DNA from: Tunturibacter empetritectus
GTDB lineage: Bacteria; Acidobacteriota; Terriglobia; Terriglobales; Acidobacteriaceae
Length of the DNA: 64,000 nt
Reading direction: 5' to 3'
Assembly (NCBI RefSeq): GCF_040358985.1
Contig: NZ_CP132932.1
Coordinates: 1,984,001-2,048,000, forward strand
Shown: piece by piece, positions 28,329 through 37,192 of the stretch
Numbering within the stretch: position 1 is the stretch's first letter
Layout of the letters: every line of letters starts with the position of its first letter
Position numbers and translations under genes: made by a program
Notes under the pieces: generated by a model
Told to the model about the DNA's origin: nothing
Databases searched by the model: none
The model's input: the letters and a program-made list of their open reading frames with translations, nothing else

Positions 28329-30086
28329 ATGATGAAAGTTTCTCTCCGCTCCGCCTGCACCGCATCTGCTCTTACCGTTTTGCTGCTGGTGGGCGGATGC
28401 CATCGCCACCGTAAGTCGAAGTCACAACCCAACACGACGGCGTACGCAGACAAGCTGCATGAGATGGTCGAGAAAAAAGTGCTGCCGCCCGAAAAGGTCG
28501 ACACCACCAAGGTCCCCAACCTGCGCTGGCCGAACTTCTCCGACTACCAATCCATCGTGGCCACCTTCTATGACGACCGCAACTACGAGGTCGCCTGGAC
28601 CCGCGACGGAGCACCGACTGCCTCCGCAAAGGGCTTCATCCAGGCATTCCAGGACGCCGCGACGAAGGGTCTGATCCCGGAAGACTACGACGCGCCGCGC
28701 TGGGCCGATCGCGTTCAAGCCCTCAACAGCAAATCCGAAGACGCCATCTCGCTCTTCGACGTAGCGATGACGGTCAATGTGATGCGCTACATCTCCGATC
28801 AGCGCATGGGCCGTGTCAATCCATCGCACTTCAACTTCGAGATTCCGGTACAGGATAAGAAGTACGACCTTGCCGAGTTCGTCTCCGACAACGCCGTAGA
28901 CGCCACCGACGTGCCGAAGCTCATCACCAGTGTCGAACCCGACTCCGAAGAATACCGCCAGACCGAAGCTGCCCTCGCGCACTACATGGACCTCGCGAAG
29001 AAGCAGGGCGAAGCCCATGCGGATGCACTTCCCGCCGTTCCGAAGGCAATCTCGGTGGGCGGCACTTATGCCGCGCTCCCAGCCCTGCTGGCCAGGCTCC
29101 AACTCGAAGGCGACGCCGAACCCAACGCCACCGTCGCGTCTCCCACCACCTTCGACCCTACCCTCTCCGACGCCGTCAAGCACTATCAGCATCGCCACGG
29201 CCTCACCGAAGACGGCAAACTCACGCCGCAGACCATCAAGTCCCTCAACGTCCCCATGGACCTTCGCGTCGCGCAGTTGCAGGACTCGCTCGAGCGCTGG
29301 CGCTGGCTCCCCGAGCCCTACCTGCACGCCCGCCTGATGGTCAATCTGCCGGAGTTCGTCCTGCGCGGCTTCGACCCCGACCACAAGCTCGACTTCACCA
29401 TGCGCGTCGTCGTCGGCCAGGTAAAAGGCGAACACGAAACGCCCGTCTTTACGCACATGATGAAGTACCTCGTCTTCCGCCCCTACTGGAGCGTTCCAGT
29501 CGACATCGCCCGCAAAGAGCTGGTGCCGCACATCGAGTCCAACCGCGGCTACCTCGCCAGCAAGAACTTCGAGGTCACTAACAACAAGGGCATCGTCCAG
29601 ACCGACTACACCGCCCACCAGGTAGCCCAGGGCGCCGTGATGGTCCGCGAAAAGCCCGGCCCCAAGAACTCGCTCGGCCTGGTCAAGTTTATCTTCCCCA
29701 ACCAGTACGACATCTACCTCCACTCCACTCCCGCCGTATCTCTCTTCGACCAGACCCGCCGCGACTTCAGCCACGGCTGCATCCGCGTTCAGAAACCCGC
29801 CGACCTCGCCACCTGGGTTCTCCAAGGCCAGGGTGAGTGGGATCTCGACAAAGTAAACGAGGCGATGAACAGTGGCCCGGACAACAAGACCGTCAGCTTC
29901 AAGACGCCTTTGCCCATCGTCATCTTTTATCTCACCGCCATCGTCGAAGACGGCGGCGAAGTCCACTTCTTCGACGACATCTACAACTACGACACCGAGA
30001 TGCAGAAGGTCTTCTCCAAGGGGCCGCCCTACCCGGTCAAACCCGAACCCATCGTGCCCAAAACCAAGGAGGGCGAAACGGTCTAG
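28329..30086 (+). CDS. L,D-transpeptidase (YcbB/LdtD-like) lipoprotein
   Basis: 585 residues from the ATG at 28329; GTG at 28326 and ATG at 28332 are close alternatives. The signal ends at the lipobox LLVGGC. A scaffold domain follows, then a peptidoglycan-binding-type helix bundle (LSDAVKHYQHRHGLTEDGKLTPQTIKSLN). The YkuD catalytic domain contains HSTPAVSLFDQTRRDFSHGCIRVQKP, with nucleophile Cys484 in SHGCIRV. LERWRWLPE, a hallmark of the YcbB subgroup, precedes it. It forms 3-3 crosslinks in peptidoglycan at the periplasmic face. Between catalytic core and C-terminus lies a short extension ending PKTKEGETV. Confidence 0.95.
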   Translation: MMKVSLRSACTASALTVLLLVGGCHRHRKSKSQPNTTAYADKLHEMVEKKVLPPEKVDTTKVPNLRWPNFSDYQSIVATFYDDRNYEVAWTRDGAPTASAKGFIQAFQDAATKGLIPEDYDAPRWADRVQALNSKSEDAISLFDVAMTVNVMRYISDQRMGRVNPSHFNFEIPVQDKKYDLAEFVSDNAVDATDVPKLITSVEPDSEEYRQTEAALAHYMDLAKKQGEAHADALPAVPKAISVGGTYAALPALLARLQLEGDAEPNATVASPTTFDPTLSDAVKHYQHRHGLTEDGKLTPQTIKSLNVPMDLRVAQLQDSLERWRWLPEPYLHARLMVNLPEFVLRGFDPDHKLDFTMRVVVGQVKGEHETPVFTHMMKYLVFRPYWSVPVDIARKELVPHIESNRGYLASKNFEVTNNKGIVQTDYTAHQVAQGAVMVREKPGPKNSLGLVKFIFPNQYDIYLHSTPAVSLFDQTRRDFSHGCIRVQKPADLATWVLQGQGEWDLDKVNEAMNSGPDNKTVSFKTPLPIVIFYLTAIVEDGGEVHFFDDIYNYDTEMQKVFSKGPPYPVKPEPIVPKTKEGETV

Positions 30087-30144
30087 CAATCGTGTAAGGT
30101 CTAGCACCGTGTAAACTGCTGTCCTCGAAACAGGGAGAGAAAGC

Positions 30145-30780
30145 ATGCCAGCTGAAAACTTCAACCCCCGCGTAGACATGTACGTCGCGAAGTCCAAGCC
30201 CTTTGCCCAGCCAATTCTCGAGCACCTCCGCGAGCTTATTCACAAAGCCTGTCCCAACGTGCAAGAGAGCATCAAGTGGAGCATGCCGTTCTTCGAGTAT
30301 GGCGGCGTCAACCTCGGCAACATGGCGGCTTTTAAAGAGCACTGCAGCTTCGGTTTCTGGGGCAAAGAGATCTCCGCGGTCTTACATGAGGCAGGCATCG
30401 TCCAGCGTGGTGGCATGGGCAACCTCGGACGCATCACCACCGTCAAGGACCTGCCCTCCGATAAGCAGATGCTCTTCTTCATCCGTCAGGCCACCGGCTT
30501 CATCGATCGCGGTGAGTACACCAGCCCCATGGCAGCCAAAAACAAATTGGTAAAACCGCCGAAGCCCGCTATCGAAGACCCTGCCGAACTCACCGCCGCG
30601 CTCAAGAAGAACAAAAAAGCCGCTGCAGTCTTCGCTTCCTTCAGCCCCAGCTGCAAGCGCGAGTACACCGAGTGGATCGCCGACGCCAAGCGCCCCGAGA
30701 CCCGCGAAAAACGCATCGCAACGGCAATCGAGTGGATCGCCGAAGGCAAGCAGCGCAACTGGAAGTATCAAAACTGCTAG
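30145..30780 (+). CDS. YdeI / DUF1801-type protein
   Basis: 211 residues preceded by GGGAGAG eight bases before the ATG. The N-terminal DUF1801 domain reads LEHLRELIHKACPNVQESIKWSMPFFEYGG, followed by FGFWGKEI. The C-terminal helical domain reads FASFSPSCKREYTEWIADAKRPETREKRIATAIEWIAEGKQRNWKYQ, the bacteriocin-protection YdeI signature. In other bacteria such proteins have been linked to resistance to cationic peptides, but biochemistry is not settled. It starts 59 bp after the L,D-transpeptidase stop on the same strand and could be in its operon, which would fit an envelope-stress role (inference). Confidence 0.9.
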   Translation: MPAENFNPRVDMYVAKSKPFAQPILEHLRELIHKACPNVQESIKWSMPFFEYGGVNLGNMAAFKEHCSFGFWGKEISAVLHEAGIVQRGGMGNLGRITTVKDLPSDKQMLFFIRQATGFIDRGEYTSPMAAKNKLVKPPKPAIEDPAELTAALKKNKKAAAVFASFSPSCKREYTEWIADAKRPETREKRIATAIEWIAEGKQRNWKYQNC

Positions 30781-30906
30781 CGGTCTGCGCTCTGGCAAAT
30801 CCACGTAAGCTGTTCTTACGTACCTATCAACAATCACACTTACGTTCTCGCCCTTTACCAAAATTCTCTGTATGCATCCTTCCACGAAACGATAGACTCG
30901 AGGGCG

Positions 30907-32076
30907 ATGTCCTCCGTACCCAGGCCAGCAACCGCAAACGACGATCGAATGCATCCCGCTGCTCCGAAAACTACACTCCTCGATGCCGCTCTCTTCCGGC
31001 GAAGGCTGATGAGCTGGTACCGCACCCACGCACGCGAGCTCCCCTGGCGTCACGTCAGCGATCCCTACCGCACCTGGCTCTCCGAGGTTATGCTCCAGCA
31101 GACCCGCGTCGCCGCTGTCGTCGAGCACTACCAGAGCTTTCTCCGGCGCTTCCCCACGATCCTCGCCCTGGCGCTCGCGCCGGAGTCTGAAGTTCTCGCC
31201 CTCTGGTCGGGCCTCGGATACTACCGCCGCGCACGCATGCTGCACAAGGCCGCACAGTTCCTCATCGAAGAGCGTGGCGGCATCCTGCCCGGCACCGCCG
31301 CCGAGCTGCGCACCCTTCCCGGCATCGGCGAGTACACCAGCGCCGCCATCGCCAGCATTGCCTTCGGAGAGAGTATCGCTGTAGTCGACGGCAACGTGGA
31401 GCGCGTCCTGTTGCGCCTCACCGGACGGCCGGAGCAGAGAGACGCCGCCGGCCGCGCCTTCGTTCAGCAACAAGCCTCGGCCCTGGTGCCGAAACGGCGA
31501 ATCGGCGAGCAGACCAACGCCGCAGGCGATCACAACCAGGCCATGATGGAGCTAGGCGCCACCCTCTGTCTGCCCAAGGCCCCACTCTGCCTGCACTGCC
31601 CCGTCTATGCCCTCTGCAAGACCCGCGGCGAGCATCTCACACCGCCTCGCGCCGCGCAGCTCAGCCGTCCCGCCGCCTATCTGCTCAACCTGCGAAAGCG
31701 CGGCACCCTCACCGAAGTCCTGCTTGAGCGTCGCCCAGAAGACGCCAGTCTGATGCCGGACATGTACGAGCTGCCCCCGCTTCCGCAGGATGCAGTCCAA
31801 GGCCGCGAACCTCTGCTGCGCCTGCGCCACGCCATCACCAACACCAACTACTATGTCCAGGTCTACGCCGCCAGCGGACCACAGGACCGCGGCCTGCGCC
31901 GTGCCGTTCCTGCCGCAAAGGGCGATCTGCACTGGGTCCCCACCAACAAGCTCAACTCCAAACCGCTCACCGGACTCGCGCGCAAAGTACTCCAGCGGCT
32001 CGATGTTATGAAGGTCGATCTCCCCAGGCTACCGGCAGCTTCCAACCCACCGAAAAGGACGATCTCGGCCCGCTGA
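30907..32076 (+). CDS. mutY: A/G-specific adenine glycosylase
   Basis: 389 residues. After a 15-residue N-tail (an ATG at 30949 is an alternative start) come LPWRHVSDPYRTWLSEVMLQQTRV, carrying the catalytic Glu. The helix-hairpin-helix is LPGIGEYTSAAIASIAF, followed by the catalytic Asp in AVVDGNVERVLLRL. The [4Fe-4S] cluster cysteines are spaced C-x6-C-x2-C-x5-C in CLPKAPLCLHCPVYALC. A C-terminal NUDIX-like domain reads the 8-oxoguanine. It removes adenine mispaired with 8-oxoG. It is convergent with the XRE-cupin regulator. Confidence 0.96.
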   Translation: MSSVPRPATANDDRMHPAAPKTTLLDAALFRRRLMSWYRTHARELPWRHVSDPYRTWLSEVMLQQTRVAAVVEHYQSFLRRFPTILALALAPESEVLALWSGLGYYRRARMLHKAAQFLIEERGGILPGTAAELRTLPGIGEYTSAAIASIAFGESIAVVDGNVERVLLRLTGRPEQRDAAGRAFVQQQASALVPKRRIGEQTNAAGDHNQAMMELGATLCLPKAPLCLHCPVYALCKTRGEHLTPPRAAQLSRPAAYLLNLRKRGTLTEVLLERRPEDASLMPDMYELPPLPQDAVQGREPLLRLRHAITNTNYYVQVYAASGPQDRGLRRAVPAAKGDLHWVPTNKLNSKPLTGLARKVLQRLDVMKVDLPRLPAASNPPKRTISAR

Positions 32077-32141
32077 GAGATCCCGCTCCCAGCGGGCCGC
32101 AACGAACTTGGTGCCGCGGCGACTCCCCGTACCGAAAACAT

Positions 32142-32978
32142 CTAGTGCATCTGTGGAGCGGCCTTCTTGCCAGCGGCAGCGGCAGCAGCCTGAGCGAGCA
32201 TCGAGCCCGGAACACCGCGAACTTTTCCATTGGTGGCGTTCGTCGACCGCGCTCCACTCCCTAACTGCATCAGCACAGGATGCTGCAACGTCACGATCAC
32301 CGCCGTCGCCGCCGTCTTGCCCGTGCACATATAGCTGTGGATCGTGTTCGCATCGAAGTACACCGCATCCCCCGCCTCCACAGTGTGAATCGTCTCGCCA
32401 TGCCGCACCGCGAGCGAGCCCGAAAGCAGGTAAAGAAACTCGCAGCCAACATGCTGATGCGCGCGCGGCGAACGGCCCTCTTTCTCCGGCAGAAACTCCG
32501 CGAAGTAAGGATCAAGCTGGCGGTCGGGAACCAGGTACCCCAGGCTCTCGAAATAATAGGCAGGGTCGTCGGCGCCGGTCTGCGGCAGGCGCACCCGCTC
32601 ATCGCGGCGATGCACCCGGAACAGCGTCTGCGGCTCAGGATCAAAGAAGTAGCTCAGATCCTTCGAGAAAACCATCGCGATGCGCGCCAGGTTGCGCAGC
32701 GTCGGCACCACGCGTCCGGTCTCCAGCTGCGACAGGAAGCTGGCCGACAGCCCGGTGTGACGGCCCAGCTCGACCAGGCCCATCGACTTTTTCAATCGCA
32801 GGTGCTTGATGCGCTCCCCAATGCGCTTCTCGGCGATAAACGACTCGGCGGCCTCTCCATCGATCTGAAGGTGGCGAATACCCAGCAACGGGTTTGCCTC
32901 GCCGCCTGGAATCAGGCTGCTAGTGGGAGCGGGAGTCTCGGCGAGGGGCAGAAGGGAGGAGGATATAGTTTTGCTCAT
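32142..32978 (-). CDS. XRE-family transcriptional regulator with C-terminal cupin domain
   Basis: 278 residues. The helix-turn-helix domain spans about 53-112 (IGERIKHLRLKKSMGLVELGRHTGLSASFLSQLETGRVVPTLRNL). The cupin barrel spans about 165-245, with HQHVGCEFLYLLSGSLAVRHG and GDAVYFDANTIHSY carrying the His/Glu positions typical of a small-molecule or metal site. A 40-residue N-terminal leader and an Ala/Lys tail flank them. Such proteins repress or activate amino-acid, polyamine or phosphonate genes in response to a ligand. The target here is unknown; autoregulation from the 350-bp upstream gap is plausible. The initiator ATG follows GGGAGGAGG. Confidence 0.92.
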   Translation of the reverse strand: MSKTISSSLLPLAETPAPTSSLIPGGEANPLLGIRHLQIDGEAAESFIAEKRIGERIKHLRLKKSMGLVELGRHTGLSASFLSQLETGRVVPTLRNLARIAMVFSKDLSYFFDPEPQTLFRVHRRDERVRLPQTGADDPAYYFESLGYLVPDRQLDPYFAEFLPEKEGRSPRAHQHVGCEFLYLLSGSLAVRHGETIHTVEAGDAVYFDANTIHSYMCTGKTAATAVIVTLQHPVLMQLGSGARSTNATNGKVRGVPGSMLAQAAAAAAGKKAAPQMH

Positions 32979-33143
32979 AAGATTTTTATTCGCTACGCCA
33001 ACAGACGTTGAAACCCCGTCAAAAGATGTACGAAGGGCCTCACTTTCTGGATTGGATGCAGTTTTTTAACATTCACGCCGCACTCTGGCAAAAAAGATCT
33101 TCATCTGGCGTGTGCGGGAGGTGAGCTCTGAGCGAACCCTCTT

Positions 33144-33294
33144 GCTCCCGTTGGTCGCAGGCTGAGCTCGTGCCGACCAACGGGAGGAACTACCGAAGGG
33201 GTATACCCGTCACGAAGTGACCGCTCGAACCGGGGCCCCCCGCAGGTTTTCGTTTGCGGGGTGGCCAAGCGCAGTGGGCCCGTCCGGGCAGGAC
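33144..33294. repeat. long nested palindromic element, copy C (left end eroded, extra module)
   Basis: 151 bp recognisable from GCTCCCGTTGGTCG through CGACCAACGGGAG and GGTATACCCGTCACGAAGTGACCG to CCCGTCCGGGCAGGAC. The outer left arm is missing or degraded. The right side carries the extra module (CCGGGGCCCCCCGCAGG ... GCGGGGTGGCC) also seen in copies B and F. It lies in the 352-bp gap between the divergent XRE-cupin and FN3 lipoprotein genes, and nothing else is seen there. Confidence 0.85.
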
Positions 33295-33330
33295 AGAGCT
33301 TCGATCTGGCCCTATGATGGTCACAGACCA

Positions 33331-34578
33331 ATGAAGTCTTTGCTCCCCAGCCGTACGCAGACTCGGCGATGGCTATTCCTCGGTGTCATCGCGCTGCCGA
33401 TCGTCTTCGCCGTGGGTTGCGCCAGTCCCGGCCCGCCCCACGCCCCCTCCCTCAATCTGCCCGAGGTCGTAAAAGACCTCACCGCCGAGAGAGTCGGCGA
33501 CAGGGTCACGCTTCATTGGACGACTTCCGAGAAGACCACCGATCACCTTGCAATCAAAGGCACAATCACCGCAGAGATCTGCCGTGCTTCTCTCCCGGCC
33601 ACCGCTTCCACTTCCGCCTGCACGATGGTCAAGCGTCTCACCGTACAAAGTGGACCGAGCCAGACCGAAGAGGTCCTTTCCCCCTTGCTGACGGCAGATC
33701 CTGCATCGCTCCTCGCCTACAAGGTCCAGCTCTTCAACCCTCATAACCGCTCAGCTGGCTCTTCCTCCGAGGCCTTCATCGCCGCCGGCACAGCCCCGCC
33801 GCCAGTCGAGCAGCTTCGGGCAACCTCCGTCCGAGAGGGCATTCAGCTGGAGTGGCAGCAGCCAAACACCTCTTCAAGCAACTCGCAGGTACAGCTTGAC
33901 CGCCACGTCATCGCCTCCACGACCAGCACCCAGGCTCCCACCCCGGCAAGTTCAGCCTCCACCCCCGCAGCCAGGCCCGCACTCCGCAGCAAATCCAGAA
34001 AGCCATCGCCGGCCATCACCTTCGCCTCCGCGAAACCGCAGACCACGTCGACCGCACAGCCGAAGACGCCGGACGACGTGAAGTTAGAGACCCCGAAACA
34101 GACAGCCGACGCAGGCGGCACCATCGACCAGACCACACAGAAGGGCGACAGCTACCGCTACACGGCCAGGAGGGTTCGTGAGATCTCCCTCGCCGGCCAC
34201 ACTCTCGAACTTCGCAGTGAGATCTCCACTCCGGTCACCGTTACCATGCTCGACACCTTTCCCCCCGCCATCCCCACCGGCCTCGAAGCCGTGCCCGGGG
34301 GAGCCACCCCATCCGACCGGTCCATCGATCTTTCATGGACGCCCAACACAGATGTCGATCTCGCCGGGTATAGTGTGTATCGACAGGAAGTTACCTCGAC
34401 AGGCCAAGTTGCGGGACCAGCAACGCGCCTGAACCCATCCCCGATCGTCGGTCCTGCCTACCGCGATCAAACCGCCATCCCAGGGCATCGCTACGCCTAT
34501 CGCGTCACTGCGGTCGATGCCATCGGAAACGAGAGCGCCCCGAGCGCCGAAGTGCAGGAAATATTAAGGGAGCAATAA
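33331..34578 (+). CDS. lipoprotein with two fibronectin type III-like domains
   Basis: 415 residues from the ATG at 33331 (MKSLLPSRTQTRRW); the frame runs upstream into the repeat. The signal ends at the lipobox FAVGCA, so it is lipid-anchored. An FN3-like domain starts at PEVVKDLTAERVGDRVTLHW, and the second ends the protein with DRSIDLSWTPNTDVDLAGYSVY and YRVTAVDAIGNESAPS. Between them lies a Thr/Ser/Pro/Lys-rich linker of about 90 residues. The FN3 folds suggest carbohydrate or protein binding at the cell surface; no catalytic motif is seen. The FAH gene begins eight bases after its stop, so the two are co-transcribed. Confidence 0.82.
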   Translation: MKSLLPSRTQTRRWLFLGVIALPIVFAVGCASPGPPHAPSLNLPEVVKDLTAERVGDRVTLHWTTSEKTTDHLAIKGTITAEICRASLPATASTSACTMVKRLTVQSGPSQTEEVLSPLLTADPASLLAYKVQLFNPHNRSAGSSSEAFIAAGTAPPPVEQLRATSVREGIQLEWQQPNTSSSNSQVQLDRHVIASTTSTQAPTPASSASTPAARPALRSKSRKPSPAITFASAKPQTTSTAQPKTPDDVKLETPKQTADAGGTIDQTTQKGDSYRYTARRVREISLAGHTLELRSEISTPVTVTMLDTFPPAIPTGLEAVPGGATPSDRSIDLSWTPNTDVDLAGYSVYRQEVTSTGQVAGPATRLNPSPIVGPAYRDQTAIPGHRYAYRVTAVDAIGNESAPSAEVQEILREQ

Positions 34579-34586
34579 AAAAACAC

Positions 34587-35435
34587 ATGCGTTACTGCAA
34601 GTACCTGTCGTCGGAAAACGACACCTTTCTCCCACGCTATGCCCTCGTCGAGAAGCGCAACGGCATCCTCTGGGCCACACTGCCCATGCAGGCCCCTCAG
34701 GAAGACCTCAACACCCGCATCCTCGGCGGCGTCCCCATCCCCACCCTCGCAATCGACTTCGAGCCCACCCCGCTCGACGACCTGCATCTCCTCCCACCGG
34801 TCACCCCCTCGAAGATCCTCTGCGTTGGCCGCAACTACCGCGACCACGCTGCCGAGCTGGGCAACGAAGTCCCCAAAGAGCCGCTCCTCTTCTTCAAGCC
34901 ACCCTCCTCGCTGCTCGGCCCCAAAGGCACCATCCGCATGCCCGCCATCTCCAACCGCGTTGATTACGAAGGAGAACTAGGCGTCGTCATCGGCCGCCGC
35001 TGCTACCGGATCGGTCCCGACGAAGACGTCCGCCCCTACATTCGCGGCTACGTCTGCGTCAACGACGTCACCGCCCGTGACATCCAGAAGTCCGACGGCC
35101 AGTGGACCCGCGCCAAGGGCTTCGACACCTTCTGCCCCGTCGGCCCCATCGTCTCCGACGAGATCGACCCCGTCGGATTCGCCGACAAAGCCCCAGCGCC
35201 GGTCACCATCACCACCCGCCTCAACGGCGTCGTCAAGCAGCAGGGCAGCACCCGCGACCTCATCTTCCCCATCGCCGACCTGCTCCGCTACATCACCGCC
35301 ACCATGACCCTCGAGCCCGGCGACCTCATTCCCACAGGAACCCCAGCAGGAGTAGGAGCCGTCCAGCCTGGCGACCGCATCCAAGTGGAAATAGACGGTC
35401 TCGGCGTCCTCGATAATCAATTTGCCGCCGGCTGA
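34587..35435 (+). CDS. fumarylacetoacetate hydrolase-family protein
   Basis: 282 residues. An N-terminal domain of about 70 residues precedes the FAH fold: KILCVGRNYRDHAAELG, PLLFFKPPSSLLGP, and the metal-binding DYEGELGVVIGRRC, whose acidic residues bind Mg/Ca. CVNDVTARDIQ and KGFDTFCPVGP follow, then LIPTGTPAGVG at the C-terminus. Family members cleave C-C bonds or decarboxylate/isomerise keto acids in aromatic and sugar-acid catabolism. The closest roles are 2-hydroxyhepta-2,4-diene-1,7-dioate isomerase or acylpyruvase, which sequence alone cannot separate. It starts eight bases after the lipoprotein stop. Confidence 0.92.
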   Translation: MRYCKYLSSENDTFLPRYALVEKRNGILWATLPMQAPQEDLNTRILGGVPIPTLAIDFEPTPLDDLHLLPPVTPSKILCVGRNYRDHAAELGNEVPKEPLLFFKPPSSLLGPKGTIRMPAISNRVDYEGELGVVIGRRCYRIGPDEDVRPYIRGYVCVNDVTARDIQKSDGQWTRAKGFDTFCPVGPIVSDEIDPVGFADKAPAPVTITTRLNGVVKQQGSTRDLIFPIADLLRYITATMTLEPGDLIPTGTPAGVGAVQPGDRIQVEIDGLGVLDNQFAAG

Positions 35436-35525
35436 CCACCGCCGCGCTCTAACAGACAGCTGCACAAAACAGCGCAATCCCTCAGAGCTTGATAAAATCT
35501 CTACTAACAGCCAAGGAGAAAGATT

Positions 35526-36524
35526 ATGGCATCGTTACTCGAACAGCTTCGCGGATACACCACCGTCGTCTCCGACAGCGGAGACTTCAACGCCATCCAG
35601 CAGTTCCGCCCACAGGATGCGACCACGAACCCCTCTCTGATCGCCGCCGCCGCCGAGAAAGCCGAGTACCAGTCTGTTGTCGACGACGTGCTCAAAGCAG
35701 TACGCAAAGAAGCAGGCCCCAACGCCTCCGACAAAGAAGTCGCTGCAATCGCCTTCCGGCCCCTCGAAGTCGCCTTCGGCCTCAAGATCCTCGACATCGT
35801 CCCTGGCCGCGTCTCGACCGAGGTTGACGCCCGCCTCTCCTACGACACCGAAAAGTCAATCGACGAAGCCCACGCCATCATTGCTCTCTATGACAAGGCC
35901 GGCATCTCGCGCGACCGCGTCCTCATCAAGCTTGCCTCCACCTGGGAGGGAATCCGTGCCGCTGAGATCCTCGAGAAGGAGGGCATCCACTGCAACATGA
36001 CGCTGCTCTTCGGCATTCATCAGGCCGTCGCTGCCGCTGAAGCCAAGGCCACCCTCATCTCGCCCTTCGTTGGACGCATCCTCGACTGGTACAAGAAAGA
36101 CACCGGCAAGGACTACGCTCCTGCCGAAGACCCCGGCGTTGAGTCTGTCACCACCATCTACAACTACTACAAGAAATTCGGCTACAAGACTGTCGTCATG
36201 GGCGCGAGCTTCCGCAATATTGGTGAGATTACTGAACTCGCTGGTTGCGACCTGCTCACCATCGCACCAAAGCTGCTTGACGAGCTTGAAAAGACCCAGG
36301 GCGAGCTGCCGCGCAAGCTCGATCCCGCGAAAGCACAGAGCCTGGACATCAAGAAGATCCCGATCGACAAAGCCACCTTCGACAAGATGCACGCCGAAGA
36401 TCGCATGGCCACCGACAAGCTGAAGGAAGGCATTGACGGCTTCTCCAAGGCCATCGTCGATCTCGAAGTGATCCTCGAAAAACGTCTCAGCGAGATCAAC
36501 GAACCAGCCGCAGCAGCTCGCTAA
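35526..36524 (+). CDS. tal: transaldolase
   Basis: 332 residues, the size of the E. coli TalB type. [21 protein letters not shown] and DATTNPSLI open the barrel. Schiff-base Lys135 lies in [13 protein letters not shown], preceded by the [22 protein letters not shown] signature. [18 protein letters not shown] and [14 protein letters not shown] are also canonical. It transfers a dihydroxyacetone unit between pentose-phosphate and glycolytic sugars in the cytoplasm. A strong AAGGAGAAAG precedes the ATG. A stem-loop at 36554 ends the transcript. Confidence 0.97.
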   Translation: MASLLEQLRGYTTVVSDSGDFNAIQQFRPQDATTNPSLIAAAAEKAEYQSVVDDVLKAVRKEAGPNASDKEVAAIAFRPLEVAFGLKILDIVPGRVSTEVDARLSYDTEKSIDEAHAIIALYDKAGISRDRVLIKLASTWEGIRAAEILEKEGIHCNMTLLFGIHQAVAAAEAKATLISPFVGRILDWYKKDTGKDYAPAEDPGVESVTTIYNYYKKFGYKTVVMGASFRNIGEITELAGCDLLTIAPKLLDELEKTQGELPRKLDPAKAQSLDIKKIPIDKATFDKMHAEDRMATDKLKEGIDGFSKAIVDLEVILEKRLSEINEPAAAAR

Positions 36525-36553
36525 TTCTCAACAGCCAATTCAACGTTTTCCCT

Positions 36554-36582
36554 CTCGGCGGCCTCTCAAAAAGGTCGCCGAG
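36554..36582 (+). terminator. stem-loop after tal
   Basis: CTCGGCG pairs with CGCCGAG (with near-complementary GCC/GGT extension) around an A-rich loop, 30 bases after the tal stop. The following TTGTCTGTAAC is only moderately T-rich, so efficiency is uncertain. Confidence 0.55.
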
Positions 36583-36616
36583 TTGTCTGTAACAAAACTT
36601 TATTAAGGGCCAACCG

Positions 36617-36649
36617 CCTCGCCTCAGACTTTGTCTAAATAAGGCGAGG
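36617..36649 (+). promoter_or_regulatory. 5'-UTR hairpin that covers the ribosome binding site
   Basis: CCTCGCCT (36617-36624) pairs perfectly with AGGCGAGG (36642-36649), and the loop holds a second small stem (AGAC-TTT-GTCT). The right arm contains the GAGG Shine-Dalgarno bases that lie six bases before the ATG at 36656. When folded, the site would be hidden, which suggests translational control of the downstream secreted protein. Confidence 0.6.
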
Positions 36650-36655
36650 TGAAAC

Positions 36656-37057
36656 ATGCACCCGATTAAAATCCTTGCCGCAACTACGGTTGTCGCTTTC
36701 AGCTTTGCGGTAGCTGCTCCCAAATCCCAGGCTCAAATCGCAGTCAACATCGGCCCCGCCCCGGTGTGCCCCTACGGCTACTATGACGTCGCCCCCTATA
36801 ACTGCGCTCCCTACGGCTACTACGGTCCCGAGTGGTTCTCCAGTGGCGTCTTCATCGGCTCAGGCCCCTGGTTCCACGGTCCCGACCACTTCAACGGCCA
36901 CGTCGACAATCACTTCCATCCCGAACACGGATATCACGGCCCCTATCCTGCCCGAGGCGAAGCCGCACGTCCTGAGAACCACGTCGACCACATGGAGAAC
37001 TTCCACGGCAACGAGACGCGCGACGGCCATGGCCACGCAGGCGGCGAACACCGCTAA
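36656..37057 (+). CDS. secreted His/Gly/Tyr-rich protein of unknown function
   Basis: 133 residues. Signal peptide MHPIKILAATTVVAFSFAVA with cleavage near SQAQ. The mature part starts with a Tyr/Pro/Cys motif (VCPYGYYDVAPYNCAPYGYYGPEWF), whose two Cys can pair, followed by GVFIGSGPWFHGPDHFNGHVD. The C-terminal half is strongly His-enriched (about one residue in six), suggesting metal binding. I have a general impression of similar short secreted proteins in Acidobacteriota but know no function. It is a monocistronic gene between terminators, with a ribosome site hidden in a hairpin. Confidence 0.75.
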   Translation: MHPIKILAATTVVAFSFAVAAPKSQAQIAVNIGPAPVCPYGYYDVAPYNCAPYGYYGPEWFSSGVFIGSGPWFHGPDHFNGHVDNHFHPEHGYHGPYPARGEAARPENHVDHMENFHGNETRDGHGHAGGEHR

Positions 37058-37136
37058 CTCAATACGTAACCAAAAGAGTTAAAAATGTAACAAATAAAGT
37101 TACGTATACCTTGAATCAAGAAACACCGCAGTTACA

Positions 37137-37179
37137 AGAGAGGGGGCAGAGACCGTTTCCAGTCTCTGCCCTCTCTCTT
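37137..37179. terminator. bidirectional terminator between the His-rich gene and the GGDEF gene
   Basis: GGGCAGAGAC and GTCTCTGCCC form a perfect 10-bp stem, extended by AGAG/CTCT pairing, with an eight-base loop. It lies between two convergent genes. A second inverted repeat, ATACGTAAC (37062) / GTTACGTAT (37099), sits just upstream in AT-rich DNA. Confidence 0.8.
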
Positions 37180-37192
37180 CACCTCGCGACCT

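Noticed and set aside
28422..30197. Long minus-strand open frame (about 590 codons) opposite the L,D-transpeptidase
   Set aside because: It is a mirror frame caused by GC-rich third positions. The plus-strand frame has a lipobox, the YcbB motifs and the SHGCIRV active site, and the antisense frame has no recognisable domain or ribosome site.
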